From Pararhizobium arenae (GTDB lineage Bacteria; Pseudomonadota; Alphaproteobacteria; Rhizobiales; Rhizobiaceae): a stretch of DNA of 64,000 nt. Under the pieces are notes generated by a model. That model was not told the origin of the DNA and did not search any database. It was given only the letters and a program-made list of their open reading frames with translations. The position numbers were made by a program, and so were the translations under genes. Every line of letters begins with the position of its first letter. The stretch's first letter is position 1. Of the stretch, positions 29,201 to 38,421 are shown piece after piece. The stretch is taken from the NCBI RefSeq assembly GCF_001931685.1, contig NZ_MOOY01000006.1:124001-188000 (forward strand), read 5' to 3'.

Positions 29201-30016
29201 CTATCTGAACTCATTCCTGCGCAATCGCTTCTCGAAAGCGCGCAGTGCGAGCGAAAGCCCGATCGTCAGGATCAGATAGATATAGGCGACAATCGAATAG
29301 GTTTCGAAAAAGCGGAAGGAGCCGGAGGCGTAGACCTTGCCCATCTGCGTGATATCGGCGACGCCGAGCACCGAAACGAGCGATGAATCTTTCACCATCG
29401 CAATAAAATCGTTGCCGAGCGGCGGCAGGATCACCCGGATCGCCTGCGGAAAGACGACGAGGCGGAAACGCTGGTAGCGCGACAGGCCGAGCGCTTTCGC
29501 CGCCTCGATCTGCCCCCTGTCGACCGATTGAATGCCGGCGCGAAAAACTTCGCCGATGAAGGCGGAATAGCCGATCATCAGCGCAAGGATTGCCCGCCAG
29601 ACCAAAGAGATATCCCGCACCAGCATCGGCTCCATCGCACCCGATGATATCAAGGGCGAGCAGATGGCATTGATCAACCAGACAAGACCCGGTGCACCGA
29701 CGAAGGCGATATAGAACAACAGCACAAGGATCGGAACTCCACGGATGACCTCGGTGTAGAACCGCGCGATCTGGCGCAGGACCTTGCTTTCCGAAAGCGC
29801 CATCAAGGCGATACCGAGACCGAGGGTCGTTGCCAGAATGAAGCCGACGATGGTGACAAAGACGGTCACGCCGATACCGGCGGCGACCACCGTGAAAACC
29901 TGCGCGTAGAGATCATTTGCAAAGATTACGATCGCAATGATAACCGCGATCACAGCAAGGGCGACTAGCCACCAGGGATAGTCGCCCTTTTCAGATGTAT
30001 TGTGGTAAGGCGTCAT
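29201..30016 (-). CDS. Polar amino-acid ABC transporter permease
   Basis: This is an inner-membrane permease of the His/Glu/Gln/Arg type, 271 residues with a longer N-terminal lead (GDYPWWLVALAVIAVIIAIVIF) and about five or six helices. The EAA loop is AKALGLSRYQRFRLVVFPQA, and the domain has the RGVPILVLLFY motif characteristic of this family. It lies 10 bases after the gene for its presumed binding protein. No ATPase gene follows; the next gene downstream encodes the BA14K protein. It must therefore borrow an ATPase encoded elsewhere, or the operon is reduced. Confidence 0.9.
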   Translation of the reverse strand: MTPYHNTSEKGDYPWWLVALAVIAVIIAIVIFANDLYAQVFTVVAAGIGVTVFVTIVGFILATTLGLGIALMALSESKVLRQIARFYTEVIRGVPILVLLFYIAFVGAPGLVWLINAICSPLISSGAMEPMLVRDISLVWRAILALMIGYSAFIGEVFRAGIQSVDRGQIEAAKALGLSRYQRFRLVVFPQAIRVILPPLGNDFIAMVKDSSLVSVLGVADITQMGKVYASGSFRFFETYSIVAYIYLILTIGLSLALRAFEKRLRRNEFR

Positions 30017-30026
30017 CGACGGGAGA

Positions 30027-30824
30027 TCATTCGCCCATCTTGTAATCGACGAACCACTTCTGGTTCAGCTTGTCGAGCGTACCGTCCGCCTTCAGCGCCG
30101 CGATGGCGGCGTTGACCGGTGCAACCAGATCCGAGCCCTTCTTGAAGATGAAGCCGAAATCTTCGGTGCCGAGCGGGCCGCCGACGACCTTCAGGCCGCC
30201 GTTGGAGGCATCAACATAGCCCTTGGCCGCAACGCTGTCGGTGAGAACCGTATCCACATCACCGGTCTTCAGGGCCTGAACCGTTGCCCCGAAGGTCTCG
30301 AACAGTTTTATACGCGGGTTTTGTTCGTTGCCGTCGAGGATTTCATAGACGGCGGTATAGAAGGGCGAGGTGCCCGGCTGCGCGCCGACCAAGGCATCTT
30401 CAATGGCCGCAAAACTCTTGGCATCGGTAAAGCGGGCTTCATCGCCGCGCGCCAGCATGAACTGCTGCGAGCGCATGTAGGGGTCGGAGAAATCGACCTT
30501 TTCCTTGCGATCGTCCTTGATGGTGATGCCGGTCATGCCGATGTCGTACTGGCCGTCGGATACCGCCTGGATCATCGCATCCCAGCTGGTGTTCTGGATT
30601 TCCAGCTTGAAGTTCAGCCGCTTGGCGATCTCGTTCATCGCGTCATATTCCCAGCCGATCGCCTGTCCGCTCTTCGGATCGACGAACTGCAGCGGCGGAT
30701 AGGCATTTTCCGTCACCACAACAACGGTCTTGCCGCCGAGATCCGGCAGGTCGGCAGCCATTGCAGCAAGCGGAGAAAGGACGAGGGCTGTGAGCCCGGC
30801 GAGAACGGTGCGGCGGCAAAACAT
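30027..30824 (-). CDS. Amino-acid ABC transporter substrate-binding protein
   Basis: This is a periplasmic receptor of the SBP_bac_3 family, 265 residues. The leader [23 protein letters not shown] is followed by a mature start at about ADLPDL. Family features include [20 protein letters not shown], the amino-acid-binding region [22 protein letters not shown] and the C-terminal LDKLNQKWF. The ATG at 30824 has an AGGAG site upstream; a reading from 30944 would run through that site. The Asp/Arg ligand residues suggest a polar amino acid, but which one is not readable. It forms a two-gene unit with the permease downstream. Confidence 0.92.
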   Translation of the reverse strand: MFCRRTVLAGLTALVLSPLAAMAADLPDLGGKTVVVVTENAYPPLQFVDPKSGQAIGWEYDAMNEIAKRLNFKLEIQNTSWDAMIQAVSDGQYDIGMTGITIKDDRKEKVDFSDPYMRSQQFMLARGDEARFTDAKSFAAIEDALVGAQPGTSPFYTAVYEILDGNEQNPRIKLFETFGATVQALKTGDVDTVLTDSVAAKGYVDASNGGLKVVGGPLGTEDFGFIFKKGSDLVAPVNAAIAALKADGTLDKLNQKWFVDYKMGE

Positions 30825-30959
30825 TGGCAAGCTCCTGAATTGTGGCGAACCGAAATTGTCACACTCCCCAAGGCCGTGGCAAGGCGCTTTCGCCGGTTGC
30901 GGGCTGCTCCGATGAAAAGCTTTTCTTTTGCCAATCCTGCGCATGAAAATTGGAAACAG

Positions 30960-30983
30960 AAAAGGCGGCCGAAGCCGCCTTTT
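30960..30983. terminator. Bidirectional intrinsic terminator after the Bax inhibitor-1 gene
   Basis: AAAAGGCGGC / GCCGCCTTTT, a perfect 10-bp stem with a CGAA loop, with T-runs in both directions. It lies 22 bases past the stop of the minus-strand gene ending at 31005. Confidence 0.85.
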
Positions 30984-31004
30984 CCGTCAAACTTTGCCGT
31001 TCCG

Positions 31005-31748
31005 TTATTCGCGGTTTCCGAGGAAGCGCAGGAGGAACAGGAAGAGGTTGATGAAGTCGAGGTAGAGCGTCAGCGCGCCCATGATCGCCTTACGGCCGGC
31101 AACATCGGCACCATCGGCTTCGAAGTACATTTCCTTGATCTTCTGGGTATCGAAGGCGGTGAGGCCTGCGAAGATCAGAACGCCGATGGCCGAGATCGCG
31201 AAATCAAGAGCCGACGAGGCGAGGAAGATGTTGACGATCGACGCGATGATCAGGCCGAACAGGCCCATGATCAGGAACGAGCCCATGCCGGACAGGTCAC
31301 GCTTCGTGGTGTAGCCGAACAGCGACAGCGCACCGAACGAGGCAGCGGTGACGAAGAAGGTCTGCACGATGCTCTGGCCGGTGTAGATCATGAAGATCGA
31401 CGACAGCGAGAGGCCCATCAGGCCGGCATAGACCCAGAAGGTTGTCTGCGCGGCGGAAACGCTCATTGAGTTGATGCGGAAGCTGAGGAAGAAGACGAGC
31501 GCCAGCGGGGCGAGCATGACAACCCACTTCAGCGGGCTGACATAGATCGCCTGGCCGAAAGCGGTCAACTGACCGTCAGCAAACGCAAAGGTAAAAGCTG
31601 CATAGGCCGCAATGCCGGTGATCGCCAGACCAAGGGCCATCAGGTTGTGAACCCGCAGCATGTAGCTGCGCAGGCCTTCGTCGATGACAGCCCCCGCCTG
31701 TGCGCCGGCAGGCGACATCCGGGTTTGGTAGTTTCTAGGATCAGACAT
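31005..31748 (-). CDS. Bax inhibitor-1/YccA family membrane protein
   Basis: This is an inner-membrane protein of 247 residues with about seven helices, beginning with a soluble stretch (MSDPRNYQTRMSPAGAQAG). The family motifs are seen at LRSYMLRVHNLMALGLAITGIAA and in the C-terminal half at GLTAFDTQKIKEMYFEADG, the conserved aspartate-containing segment that gates calcium or proton leakage in BI-1/YetJ proteins. AAGAGGAACCA precedes the ATG. It is a single-gene unit with its own terminator. The physiological role in bacteria is unsettled: calcium leak channel or protease regulator. Confidence 0.92.
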   Translation of the reverse strand: MSDPRNYQTRMSPAGAQAGAVIDEGLRSYMLRVHNLMALGLAITGIAAYAAFTFAFADGQLTAFGQAIYVSPLKWVVMLAPLALVFFLSFRINSMSVSAAQTTFWVYAGLMGLSLSSIFMIYTGQSIVQTFFVTAASFGALSLFGYTTKRDLSGMGSFLIMGLFGLIIASIVNIFLASSALDFAISAIGVLIFAGLTAFDTQKIKEMYFEADGADVAGRKAIMGALTLYLDFINLFLFLLRFLGNRE

Positions 31749-31908
31749 TGGTTCCTCTTAATAAGCCCCGGGTGAAATGACGGTGTTCGGGCCTCGGCGT
31801 CTCCTCAGGAAACGTCTTCAAGGACCGGGCGCCGCTGCGGGGCTCCAGCATGCCTGGAAAGAATATGATGCTGAAACAACGCCTGTACAAGGCCATTCCG
31901 ATGGCGAG

Positions 31909-31945
31909 GCGGCCGAAAAGCGACAAAGACCCGCTTTTCGGCCGC
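31909..31945 (-). terminator. Long stem-loop after ybbP
   Basis: GCGGCCGAAAAGCG / CGCTTTTCGGCCGC, a perfect 14-bp stem with a 9-base loop, 24 bases past the ybbP stop. On the minus strand the inner part (AAAAGCG...CGCTTTT) resembles an intrinsic terminator, extended by a G/C clamp. Confidence 0.65.
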
Positions 31946-31968
31946 AACGTTAACGCTTTGTAATCGAT

Positions 31969-34524
31969 TCACAATTCGCGCAACACGGGCGCAGCCTTCT
32001 GCCCCAGGATACGCCACGTTCCGGCAAGGCCGATTCCCACAGTCACCACCAGGGCAATCGCGATGGTCGCAATGGCGACATCCGGCAGGAAGCGGGACGG
32101 CAGGGTCATGATCTGGCTGACGACGAACCAAGCCGCAACACCGCCGGCAAACAGCGCGAAGATCGCAGTCGAAAGACCGAGCATGGCGTATTCGTAGCAG
32201 AAGGCGCGGATCAGTGTTGTTCGCGTGGCACCAAGTGTTTTCAACACGACGGCATCATGGACGCGCGCCCGGTTGCCGGCCGCCAGAGCCCCCGCAAGCA
32301 CCAGCACGGAAGCAACGAGCGCAACGGCGGCGGCGGCACGGATCGCCGTCGCGAGCTGCCCCACGAGTTGGTTGACGATATCGAGGGCATCCTTGACCCG
32401 TACGCTGGTGATCGTTGGGTAGGTGTTGGTGATCGCACGAAGCGTCGTCGCCTCCTGCTCGGCCGTCGCCCCGGGATCGATGACGGTCGCAAGCCAGGCA
32501 TGGGGTGCGCCGGCAAAGGTATTCGGCGAGAAGACCATCACGAAATTGATCGACAGCGACTCCCATTCGACGCGGCGGAAATTGGCGATCTTGGCGGTGA
32601 TGTTGCGACCGAGCACGTTGACCGTCACCATGTCGCCAATCTTAAGGCCAAGCTCGGACGCCTCCTGCGCGGAGAACGAGACGAGCGGTTCGCCCTGATA
32701 GTCGGGAGCCCACCACTGGCCTTTGCTCAGCGTTGAGTTTTCCGGAACGTTCTTGGCATAGGTAATGCCACGATCGCCGCGCAGCACCCATTGACCTTCA
32801 GGCGGTACGGTCATCTTGGCGACGTCCTGGCCGTTGAAGGCCAGGATGCGGCCGCGCAGCATCGGCACTTCGATGATCTTGCCGTCCGGCAGGTTCTCCC
32901 TCAGCAGATTGCGGAAACCGTCGATCTCCGTGCCCTGGATATCGACGAAGAAGAAGTTCGGCGCGCGTTCCGGGAGATTGCCGGTGAGTTCCCGGCGGAG
33001 ATTTCCGTCTATGAGCGCCAGCGTGACCAGCAACGCCAGCCCGAGACCCAGCGACAGGACGACCGAAGGCGTCAATGCGCCAGGTCGATGGATATTGCCG
33101 ATGGCAAGCCGAAGTGCTGGCGATTTCACCCGTGGCGCGCGCTTCGCCAGGAAGGCGACGACGATCGACACCCCGCGCAGCACGACAAAGGAGAAGGCGA
33201 TCGCACCGAGGAACGTCAGCGAAATCCGGCGATCATAGGCGGTCAGAACCGCCAGGCCCGCCAATGCGGCAAGGCAAGCCCCGGCGGCAACCAGATAGGG
33301 CCAACGCGGCCAGGCCTGTCGCTCAAAGCTCTGCTCACGGAAAAGCGCCGTGGCCGGCACATTGCGCGCACGCCCCAGCGGCAGGAAAGCGAACGCCAGC
33401 GCCGTCAGCACACCGAACAAGGCTGCAAGACCAAGCGCCGACGGGTAAAGCGCGAAATCGGTCGAGACCGGCAGGACGCCAGCCAGGAACTGGGCGGCGA
33501 CATAAGGAATAAGGATGCCAAGCAGGAGGCCGGCAGCGATACCGATCGCCGCGATCATCAGGATCTGCATCAGGTAGATCGTGGTGATGAGCGAGCCCGG
33601 TGCTCCAAGGCATTTGAAGGCGGCGATAACGCCGCGTTTGCTATCGAGATAGGCGCGCACGGCATTGGCCACGCCAACGCCACCGACGATCAACGCTGTC
33701 AATCCGACAAGTGTCAGAAACTGCGAAAAGCGGGTGATATTGGCTGTCAGCGATGGAGCGGCATTGCGGCTGGTGCGGACCGACCATCCGGCCTGCGGGA
33801 ATTTTTCCTGGGCCTGAGCGACAAGAGCCGGCACGGATGTCGGGTCGTTCACCTTCACCTTGTAGGAATATTCGACAAGGCTTCCGGTCTGGACAAGACC
33901 GGAAGCGGCCAGCGTTTCGGAGGAAACAAGCAGGCGAGGTGCAAAGCCGAAACCGTCTGAAAGCGCGTCAGGTTCGGTGACGATCGTACCGGCGATCACG
34001 ATGCGCGCCTTGCCGAGCAGCAGTTCGTCGCCGACGGCGATGCCCAGCCGGTCGAGAAGCAGCGGCGCGACGAGCGCATTGTGCCGGTCGTCCATCGTCG
34101 CCAGCATATCGGCCAAGGGCGCCTTCGGCTCGCTCTCGACGGAGCCGTAGAGCGGATAGGCGCCATCGACGGCCTTCAATTCGACCAGCGCCTGATTGGA
34201 ACCGTCCGGCAGCCGCGCCATAGAGCGCAAGCCAGCCGACGCAGAAACCTCACCCAGGCTGTCGATGAAGGCACGTTCGTCCGTGTTCGCCTCACGATTG
34301 TTGAGCTCGAAGCGGATGTCGCCCGCCAGCAGGTCCCGACCCTGGGATGCAATCGAATTGGTGATCGATTGGGAGAGCGAGTTGACGCCCGCAATCGCTG
34401 CCGTGCCGAGTGCGATACAGGCGAGGAAGATGTAAAAGCCCCGAAGACCGCCGCGCATTTCGCGAAGCGCCAAGCGGAAGGCAAGGGGGAGACGCAGGCC
34501 TGATATAGTCGGTGCGCTGCTCAT
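31969..34524 (-). CDS. ybbP: FtsX-like ABC transporter permease YbbP
   Basis: This is a large inner-membrane permease of 851 residues with two FtsX-type domains and about ten helices: one near residue 30-50, groups around 255-475 and a final set from about 720 on. Long periplasmic domains lie between. The architecture and length match YbbP of E. coli (804), partner of the ATPase YbbA. It overlaps the ybbA stop by four bases (ATGA), so the two are coupled. The family is related to LolCE/MacB mechanotransmission systems; the cargo of YbbAP is not known, though links to hydrophobic compound or lipid handling with TesA have been proposed. It ends in a long stem-loop. Confidence 0.9.
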   Translation of the reverse strand: MSSAPTISGLRLPLAFRLALREMRGGLRGFYIFLACIALGTAAIAGVNSLSQSITNSIASQGRDLLAGDIRFELNNREANTDERAFIDSLGEVSASAGLRSMARLPDGSNQALVELKAVDGAYPLYGSVESEPKAPLADMLATMDDRHNALVAPLLLDRLGIAVGDELLLGKARIVIAGTIVTEPDALSDGFGFAPRLLVSSETLAASGLVQTGSLVEYSYKVKVNDPTSVPALVAQAQEKFPQAGWSVRTSRNAAPSLTANITRFSQFLTLVGLTALIVGGVGVANAVRAYLDSKRGVIAAFKCLGAPGSLITTIYLMQILMIAAIGIAAGLLLGILIPYVAAQFLAGVLPVSTDFALYPSALGLAALFGVLTALAFAFLPLGRARNVPATALFREQSFERQAWPRWPYLVAAGACLAALAGLAVLTAYDRRISLTFLGAIAFSFVVLRGVSIVVAFLAKRAPRVKSPALRLAIGNIHRPGALTPSVVLSLGLGLALLVTLALIDGNLRRELTGNLPERAPNFFFVDIQGTEIDGFRNLLRENLPDGKIIEVPMLRGRILAFNGQDVAKMTVPPEGQWVLRGDRGITYAKNVPENSTLSKGQWWAPDYQGEPLVSFSAQEASELGLKIGDMVTVNVLGRNITAKIANFRRVEWESLSINFVMVFSPNTFAGAPHAWLATVIDPGATAEQEATTLRAITNTYPTITSVRVKDALDIVNQLVGQLATAIRAAAAVALVASVLVLAGALAAGNRARVHDAVVLKTLGATRTTLIRAFCYEYAMLGLSTAIFALFAGGVAAWFVVSQIMTLPSRFLPDVAIATIAIALVVTVGIGLAGTWRILGQKAAPVLREL

Positions 34525-35237
34525 GCGGTAAGCGCTTCCGCGCGGGCATCATCGCTCTTGTATCCGTGCGACACGATCTCGCCAGACCGCACCTGAATTT
34601 GCCGTGAGCATCGTTCCGCAAGGGACGGATCATGGGTGACAAGCACCAGCGTCATGTCTCGTTCCGCCTGCTTGGAGAATATCAGGTCGGCGATCTGGCG
34701 ACCGGTTTCGGCATCGAGGTTACCGGTCGGCTCGTCGGCGATCAGGAGCTTCGGCGACGGCGCCAGCGCACGGGCGATCGCCACCCGCTGTTGCTCACCT
34801 CCGGAAAGCTGCCCCGGATAATGGGACAGTCGCTCGCCGAGACCAACAGACACCAGCTCGCGACGGGCGATGTCGAAGGCGCCGGGAACGTTTGCCAGCT
34901 CCAGTGGCACCGCGACGTTTTCGAGGGCCGTCATGTTCGGAATGAGATGGAAGGACTGGAAGACGATACCGATATTGCGGCCTCGGAAGGCCGCTACCTG
35001 ATCTTCGCTCAGCCCGTGCAGCGGCGTGTTGTCGATGAAGATTTCACCGGAATCGAGTTTCTCCAGTCCCGCCAGCACCATCAGCAGCGTGGATTTGCCG
35101 GAGCCCGAGGGGCCGACGATGCCGACGGACTGACCGGCGCCGATATCGAGCGTCATGGATTTGAGAACATGAACCGAGGCAGCCGCCTGGCCGAGGGTGA
35201 GGTCCGCATTTTTCAGCGCGATCATGGTTCTTGCCAA
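34521..35237 (-). CDS. ybbA: ABC transporter ATP-binding protein YbbA
   Basis: This is the ATPase partner of YbbP, 238 residues. Walker A GPSGSGKST lies at 42-50, Q-loop in IVFQSFHLI, signature LSGGEQQR at 144-151, LLIADEP at 164-170 and the H-loop in VTHDPS. It belongs to the MacB/LolD group by the LIPNMTALENV segment. It is the first gene of ybbA-ybbP and is divergent from the tesA-like lipase gene across a 74-base gap, the same layout as tesA/ybbAP in E. coli. Confidence 0.93.
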   Translation of the reverse strand: MARTMIALKNADLTLGQAAASVHVLKSMTLDIGAGQSVGIVGPSGSGKSTLLMVLAGLEKLDSGEIFIDNTPLHGLSEDQVAAFRGRNIGIVFQSFHLIPNMTALENVAVPLELANVPGAFDIARRELVSVGLGERLSHYPGQLSGGEQQRVAIARALAPSPKLLIADEPTGNLDAETGRQIADLIFSKQAERDMTLVLVTHDPSLAERCSRQIQVRSGEIVSHGYKSDDARAEALTA

Positions 35238-35311
35238 AGAAATCCATCCTATATGTAAAAATATCCATTGCCCCGGAAGGCTCGATCTTCCGCCGACTTA
35301 GGGACGAAAGC

Positions 35312-35956
35312 ATGTTCATTAAAGGGTTCGCGGCTTTTTTGTTGACGCTCGCAATCGGCTTTACCGTAACGACAACTGCTCGTGCCGAGCCGCTGCAACT
35401 GGTTGGTTTCGGCGATAGTTTGATGGCCGGCTACCAGTTGCCGCCTGAAGATGCCTTTCCGGCGCGACTTGAGAAAGCGCTGAAAGCCAAGGGTCACGAC
35501 ATCGTGATCTCGAATGCCGGCGTCTCCGGCGATACGACCTCCGGCGGGTTGGCCCGGATCGACTGGTCGGTGCCGGAAGGCACCAAGGGCGTGATATTGG
35601 AACTCGGTGCCAACGACGCCCTGCGCGGTATTCCCCCGGAGGAGAGCCGCAAGAACCTCATTGCCATGATCGAGAAGCTGAAGAGCCGTAATATTCCCGT
35701 GCTGTTGGTGGGCATGCTCGCACCGCCGAACATGGGGGACGATTATGCAGCCCGCTTCAATCCCATTTACCCGGAACTTTCCCAGACCTATTCGGTTGGG
35801 CTTTATCCATTCTTCCTTGACGGCGTGATTGAAAACCCGGCGCTGAAAATCGAGGACGGAATGCATCCCAATGCAGATGGTGTTCAAGCCATGGTCGATA
35901 AATTTCTTCCCTATGCCGAACGATTTCTTGAAGAGATCGCGGAAAAGAAAACTTGA
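35312..35956 (+). CDS. tesA: SGNH/GDSL esterase-lysophospholipase TesA
   Basis: This is an exported arylesterase/lysophospholipase/thioesterase I of 214 residues. A signal peptide ends at TTARA near residue 25. Block I is GFGDSLMAG with the nucleophile Ser36, block II has the oxyanion Gly in SGDTTSGG, block III is LGANDALRG with its Asn, and block V is EDGMHPN with the catalytic Asp-His pair. The ATG at 35312 follows GGGACGAAAG; a longer reading from 35231 has no leader-like N-terminus. It is divergent from ybbAP, which supports orthology with E. coli TesA. Confidence 0.93.
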   Translation: MFIKGFAAFLLTLAIGFTVTTTARAEPLQLVGFGDSLMAGYQLPPEDAFPARLEKALKAKGHDIVISNAGVSGDTTSGGLARIDWSVPEGTKGVILELGANDALRGIPPEESRKNLIAMIEKLKSRNIPVLLVGMLAPPNMGDDYAARFNPIYPELSQTYSVGLYPFFLDGVIENPALKIEDGMHPNADGVQAMVDKFLPYAERFLEEIAEKKT

Positions 35957-36077
35957 TCGGCATGTGAAGAACTTCTTAATTGGTATGGGACAAATATTGC
36001 AGGTGCGAAATTGCAGTTGCGCGGCGAACCCGGTCATGATTCGCTGAGATATCTGCAAGAGATTCGGGGAGCTCGAT

Positions 36078-36656
36078 ATGCCGAGACTTTTCACCGCCCT
36101 CGAGATACCGCGTAATGCCGCAATGAGCCTTTCATTGTTGCGTGGTGGTCTTCCCGGTGCCCGCTGGATCGACGTAGAAAACTATCACATCACCTTGCGC
36201 TTCATCGGGGACGTCGATGGCCGCACGGCTGACGAAATCGTGGATCGCCTCGATCGGATCGACCGGCCGGAATTTCAGCTTCAGCTGACCGGCATGGGCG
36301 CCTTCGGTTCCAAGAAGCCGCATTCGATTTTTGCTGGGGTCAGCAATCCACCGGAACTATACGCGCTGCAGGCCGAGATAGAGCGTATCTGCCAGCGCCT
36401 CGGTCTGCCTGCCGATCCGCGCAAGTTCACGCCGCATGTCACGCTCGCGCGATTGCGCAATTCGCGTGTAGAGGATGTCGTCAATTATCTTTCCGGCCGG
36501 GGCGGCTTCCACACCAACAGCTTCACCGTGCCGCGCTTCGTGCTGCTTTCGTCGCGCGATTCGGTCGGTGGCGGGCCTTATCTGACGGAAGAGGTGTTCC
36601 CGCTTCGGGAACCGTTCTCCAACGGCACATCCGACAGCTTCATCCACCCGCTTTGA
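36078..36656 (+). CDS. thpR: RNA 2',3'-cyclic 3'-phosphodiesterase (2'-5' RNA ligase family)
   Basis: This cytoplasmic 2H-phosphoesterase has 192 residues. The two HxT motifs are HITL (His37, Thr39) and HVTL (His120, Thr122), at the spacing expected of ThpR/LigT. The enzyme opens 2',3'-cyclic phosphates to 2'-phosphates and can join 2'-5' linkages in reverse. GGGAG lies upstream of the ATG. It follows tesA by about 120 bases and precedes phhB; no functional link to these is evident. Confidence 0.93.
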   Translation: MPRLFTALEIPRNAAMSLSLLRGGLPGARWIDVENYHITLRFIGDVDGRTADEIVDRLDRIDRPEFQLQLTGMGAFGSKKPHSIFAGVSNPPELYALQAEIERICQRLGLPADPRKFTPHVTLARLRNSRVEDVVNYLSGRGGFHTNSFTVPRFVLLSSRDSVGGGPYLTEEVFPLREPFSNGTSDSFIHPL

Positions 36657-36725
36657 TCTGATTTTCCTTGCGACGCCGATCACGTCGTCCCATGCTGATC
36701 GAAACGAAGCAGGGAAGGATATGTC

Positions 36726-37043
36726 ATGGCCAGAGATAAACTCGCTGCCGAGGATGTTGCCGAACGTCTGAAAAGCATGGACGGCTGGGTGCTCGCCGAA
36801 GATGGCGCGTCCATCTGGAAGGCTTTCCGTTTCAAGACCTTCGTGCAGGCCTTCGGCTTCATGAGCGAATCGGCTCTGGCTGCCGAAAAGCTCGACCACC
36901 ATCCTGAATGGTTCAACGTCTACAACAAGGTGGACGTGACGCTGACCACGCATTCGTCCGATGGGCTGACGGAACTCGATTTCAAGCTGGCGGAAAAAAT
37001 GGACAAGGCCGCAGCCGGCCGCATGCCCGATCATTTGAAATAA
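36726..37043 (+). CDS. phhB: Pterin-4a-carbinolamine dehydratase
   Basis: This small enzyme dehydrates 4a-hydroxytetrahydropterin, recycling the pterin cofactor of aromatic amino-acid hydroxylases, and can also affect molybdopterin. The 105 residues contain the active-site motif [15 protein letters not shown] with two catalytic histidines and a final [15 protein letters not shown] helix. Length and motif are typical. No phenylalanine hydroxylase gene is nearby. A DUF1232 gene follows after about 45 bases. Confidence 0.93.
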   Translation: MARDKLAAEDVAERLKSMDGWVLAEDGASIWKAFRFKTFVQAFGFMSESALAAEKLDHHPEWFNVYNKVDVTLTTHSSDGLTELDFKLAEKMDKAAAGRMPDHLK

Positions 37044-37089
37044 CCGCCGACTGTCCCATATCAGGGGAATGGAAAACGGATCGCGCAAG

Positions 37090-37485
37090 ATGGATGATGT
37101 CAAGATCGGGGAAATTCTCCTGCCCGGCGAGGAAAGCGAACAGGAAGCGCGCGCCAGCAAGGTACGCCGCCGTTTCTGGCCGACCATGAAGCGGGCGATG
37201 CGGCAAGTGCCGTTCAGCCGCGATGTCGTTGCTGCTTACTACTGTGCGATGGATCCGACGACGCCCATGCGCACCCGTGGCATCCTGCTGGGGGCGCTCG
37301 CCTATTTCGTGCTGCCCTTCGATTTCGTACCGGACGTCTTTGCGCTCGTCGGCTTTTCTGACGATATTGCGGTTTTGACGGCCGCTTTTGCCGCGATCAG
37401 CGGTCAGATCAAGGAAGACCACTATCTTAGGGCCGATGACGCCCTAAAGGACGAGCTGGCGGAAACCGGAAAGACCGCCCGCTGA
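37090..37485 (+). CDS. DUF1232 (YkvA-like) membrane protein
   Basis: This 131-residue protein has the DUF1232 signature GALAYFVLPFDFVPD, followed by a hydrophobic stretch (DDIAVLTAAFAAISG), suggesting one or two membrane helices. The N-terminal third is charged and probably cytoplasmic. Function is unknown; the family is widespread in bacteria and plants. Two starts are possible: ATG at 37090, used here, or ATG at 37069, which has AGGGGA almost touching it, too close for a normal ribosome site. Confidence 0.8.
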   Translation: MDDVKIGEILLPGEESEQEARASKVRRRFWPTMKRAMRQVPFSRDVVAAYYCAMDPTTPMRTRGILLGALAYFVLPFDFVPDVFALVGFSDDIAVLTAAFAAISGQIKEDHYLRADDALKDELAETGKTAR

Positions 37486-37895
37486 GCGCCACTTTCGGGT
37501 TCGTGATGGCGCCGCGACGTCTATGTCAAACTCTTGCCTTTTTCTTCCTTCCATAAACGCTCGCTGGGTACATTCCGGGTTTTCGCTCGATCATGACGAT
37601 CGTCGAAAGGGAGAAGGCCGGCGGGCTAAAGTTTGAGGTCACTTCCGAAATGTCCTCCTGATCCTTTCGTTTTGCTATTGCAGCCAAAACGCTGGCAATG
37701 CGCGGACGGTGGCGGCATACCGGGCGGCTCATGTCGCAATTTGCGTCGCCAGCTGTTCCATATTAAAGCGAGATGGTGACGAATACGGCTGATGTTGACG
37801 GTTTGGTAACCCGAATTAAGTCAAAATAAATCTAAACATGCGTGCCCGGCTAATGGCTGAACGGGCGTTGGCTAGCAAGAAACCGGCAGGACAAG
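37486..37895. other. 410-base region without a supported gene
   Basis: Between the DUF1232 and IalB genes I see no supported coding sequence. A 68-codon minus-strand frame at 37526-37732 has no family resemblance and no ribosome site. The last 100 bases are AT-richer (including GTTGACGG at 37794 and a CAAAATAAATC stretch) and probably hold the IalB promoter; a well-spaced -10 box is not obvious. Confidence 0.6.
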
Positions 37896-38399
37896 ATGTT
37901 TGTAAGAAAGCTCACCACCGCACTCGCAATCGTAATGGCGTGCGCAAGCGCTGCTTCGGCCCAGTCGCCGACCCGCATCCAGCAGTTCAATGCCTGGGGT
38001 GCTTATTCCTACACGGCCGGCAGCGGCAAGGTCTGCTACGTGCTTTCGGTTCCGAAGGAAAAGACCCCGGCAACCGTCGATCACGGCGACATCTTCTTCC
38101 TCGTGTCGCAGCGCCCGGGTCAGAACATTTCCTATGAGCCGCAGGCGATGATGGGCTATCCGCTGCAGGAAAATTCCAAGGTCACGGTAACGATCGACAA
38201 CAAGAGCTTCACCATGTTCACCAAGGGCAACTCCGCCTGGGTGGAAAATGCCGCTGAAGAGCCGGCGCTGGTTGCTGCAATGAAGGGCGGCAAGGCGATG
38301 TCCGTTGCTGCGAAGTCGCGCAAGGGCACGGCCACCAACTATTCCTATTCGCTCTCGGGCATTTCGGCTGCACTGAAGCAGATCGAATCCTGCAAGTAA
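37896..38399 (+). CDS. Invasion-associated locus B (IalB) family protein
   Basis: This is an exported protein of 167 residues with a signal peptide ending at ASA near residue 22. The IalB-type core includes WGAYSYTAGSGKVCYVLSVPKE, an NISYEPQAMMGYP segment, KVTVTIDNKSFTMF and the C-terminal cysteine in IESCK, which may pair with the cysteine in KVCYVL. IalB of Bartonella promotes erythrocyte invasion, but the family is common in free-living Rhizobiales, where the role is unknown, probably an envelope function. CAGGACAAG precedes the ATG. It is a single-gene unit closed by a strong terminator. Confidence 0.88.
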   Translation: MFVRKLTTALAIVMACASAASAQSPTRIQQFNAWGAYSYTAGSGKVCYVLSVPKEKTPATVDHGDIFFLVSQRPGQNISYEPQAMMGYPLQENSKVTVTIDNKSFTMFTKGNSAWVENAAEEPALVAAMKGGKAMSVAAKSRKGTATNYSYSLSGISAALKQIESCK

Positions 38400-38421
38400 G
38401 CGCTTGCTGCGATAGAAGTTG

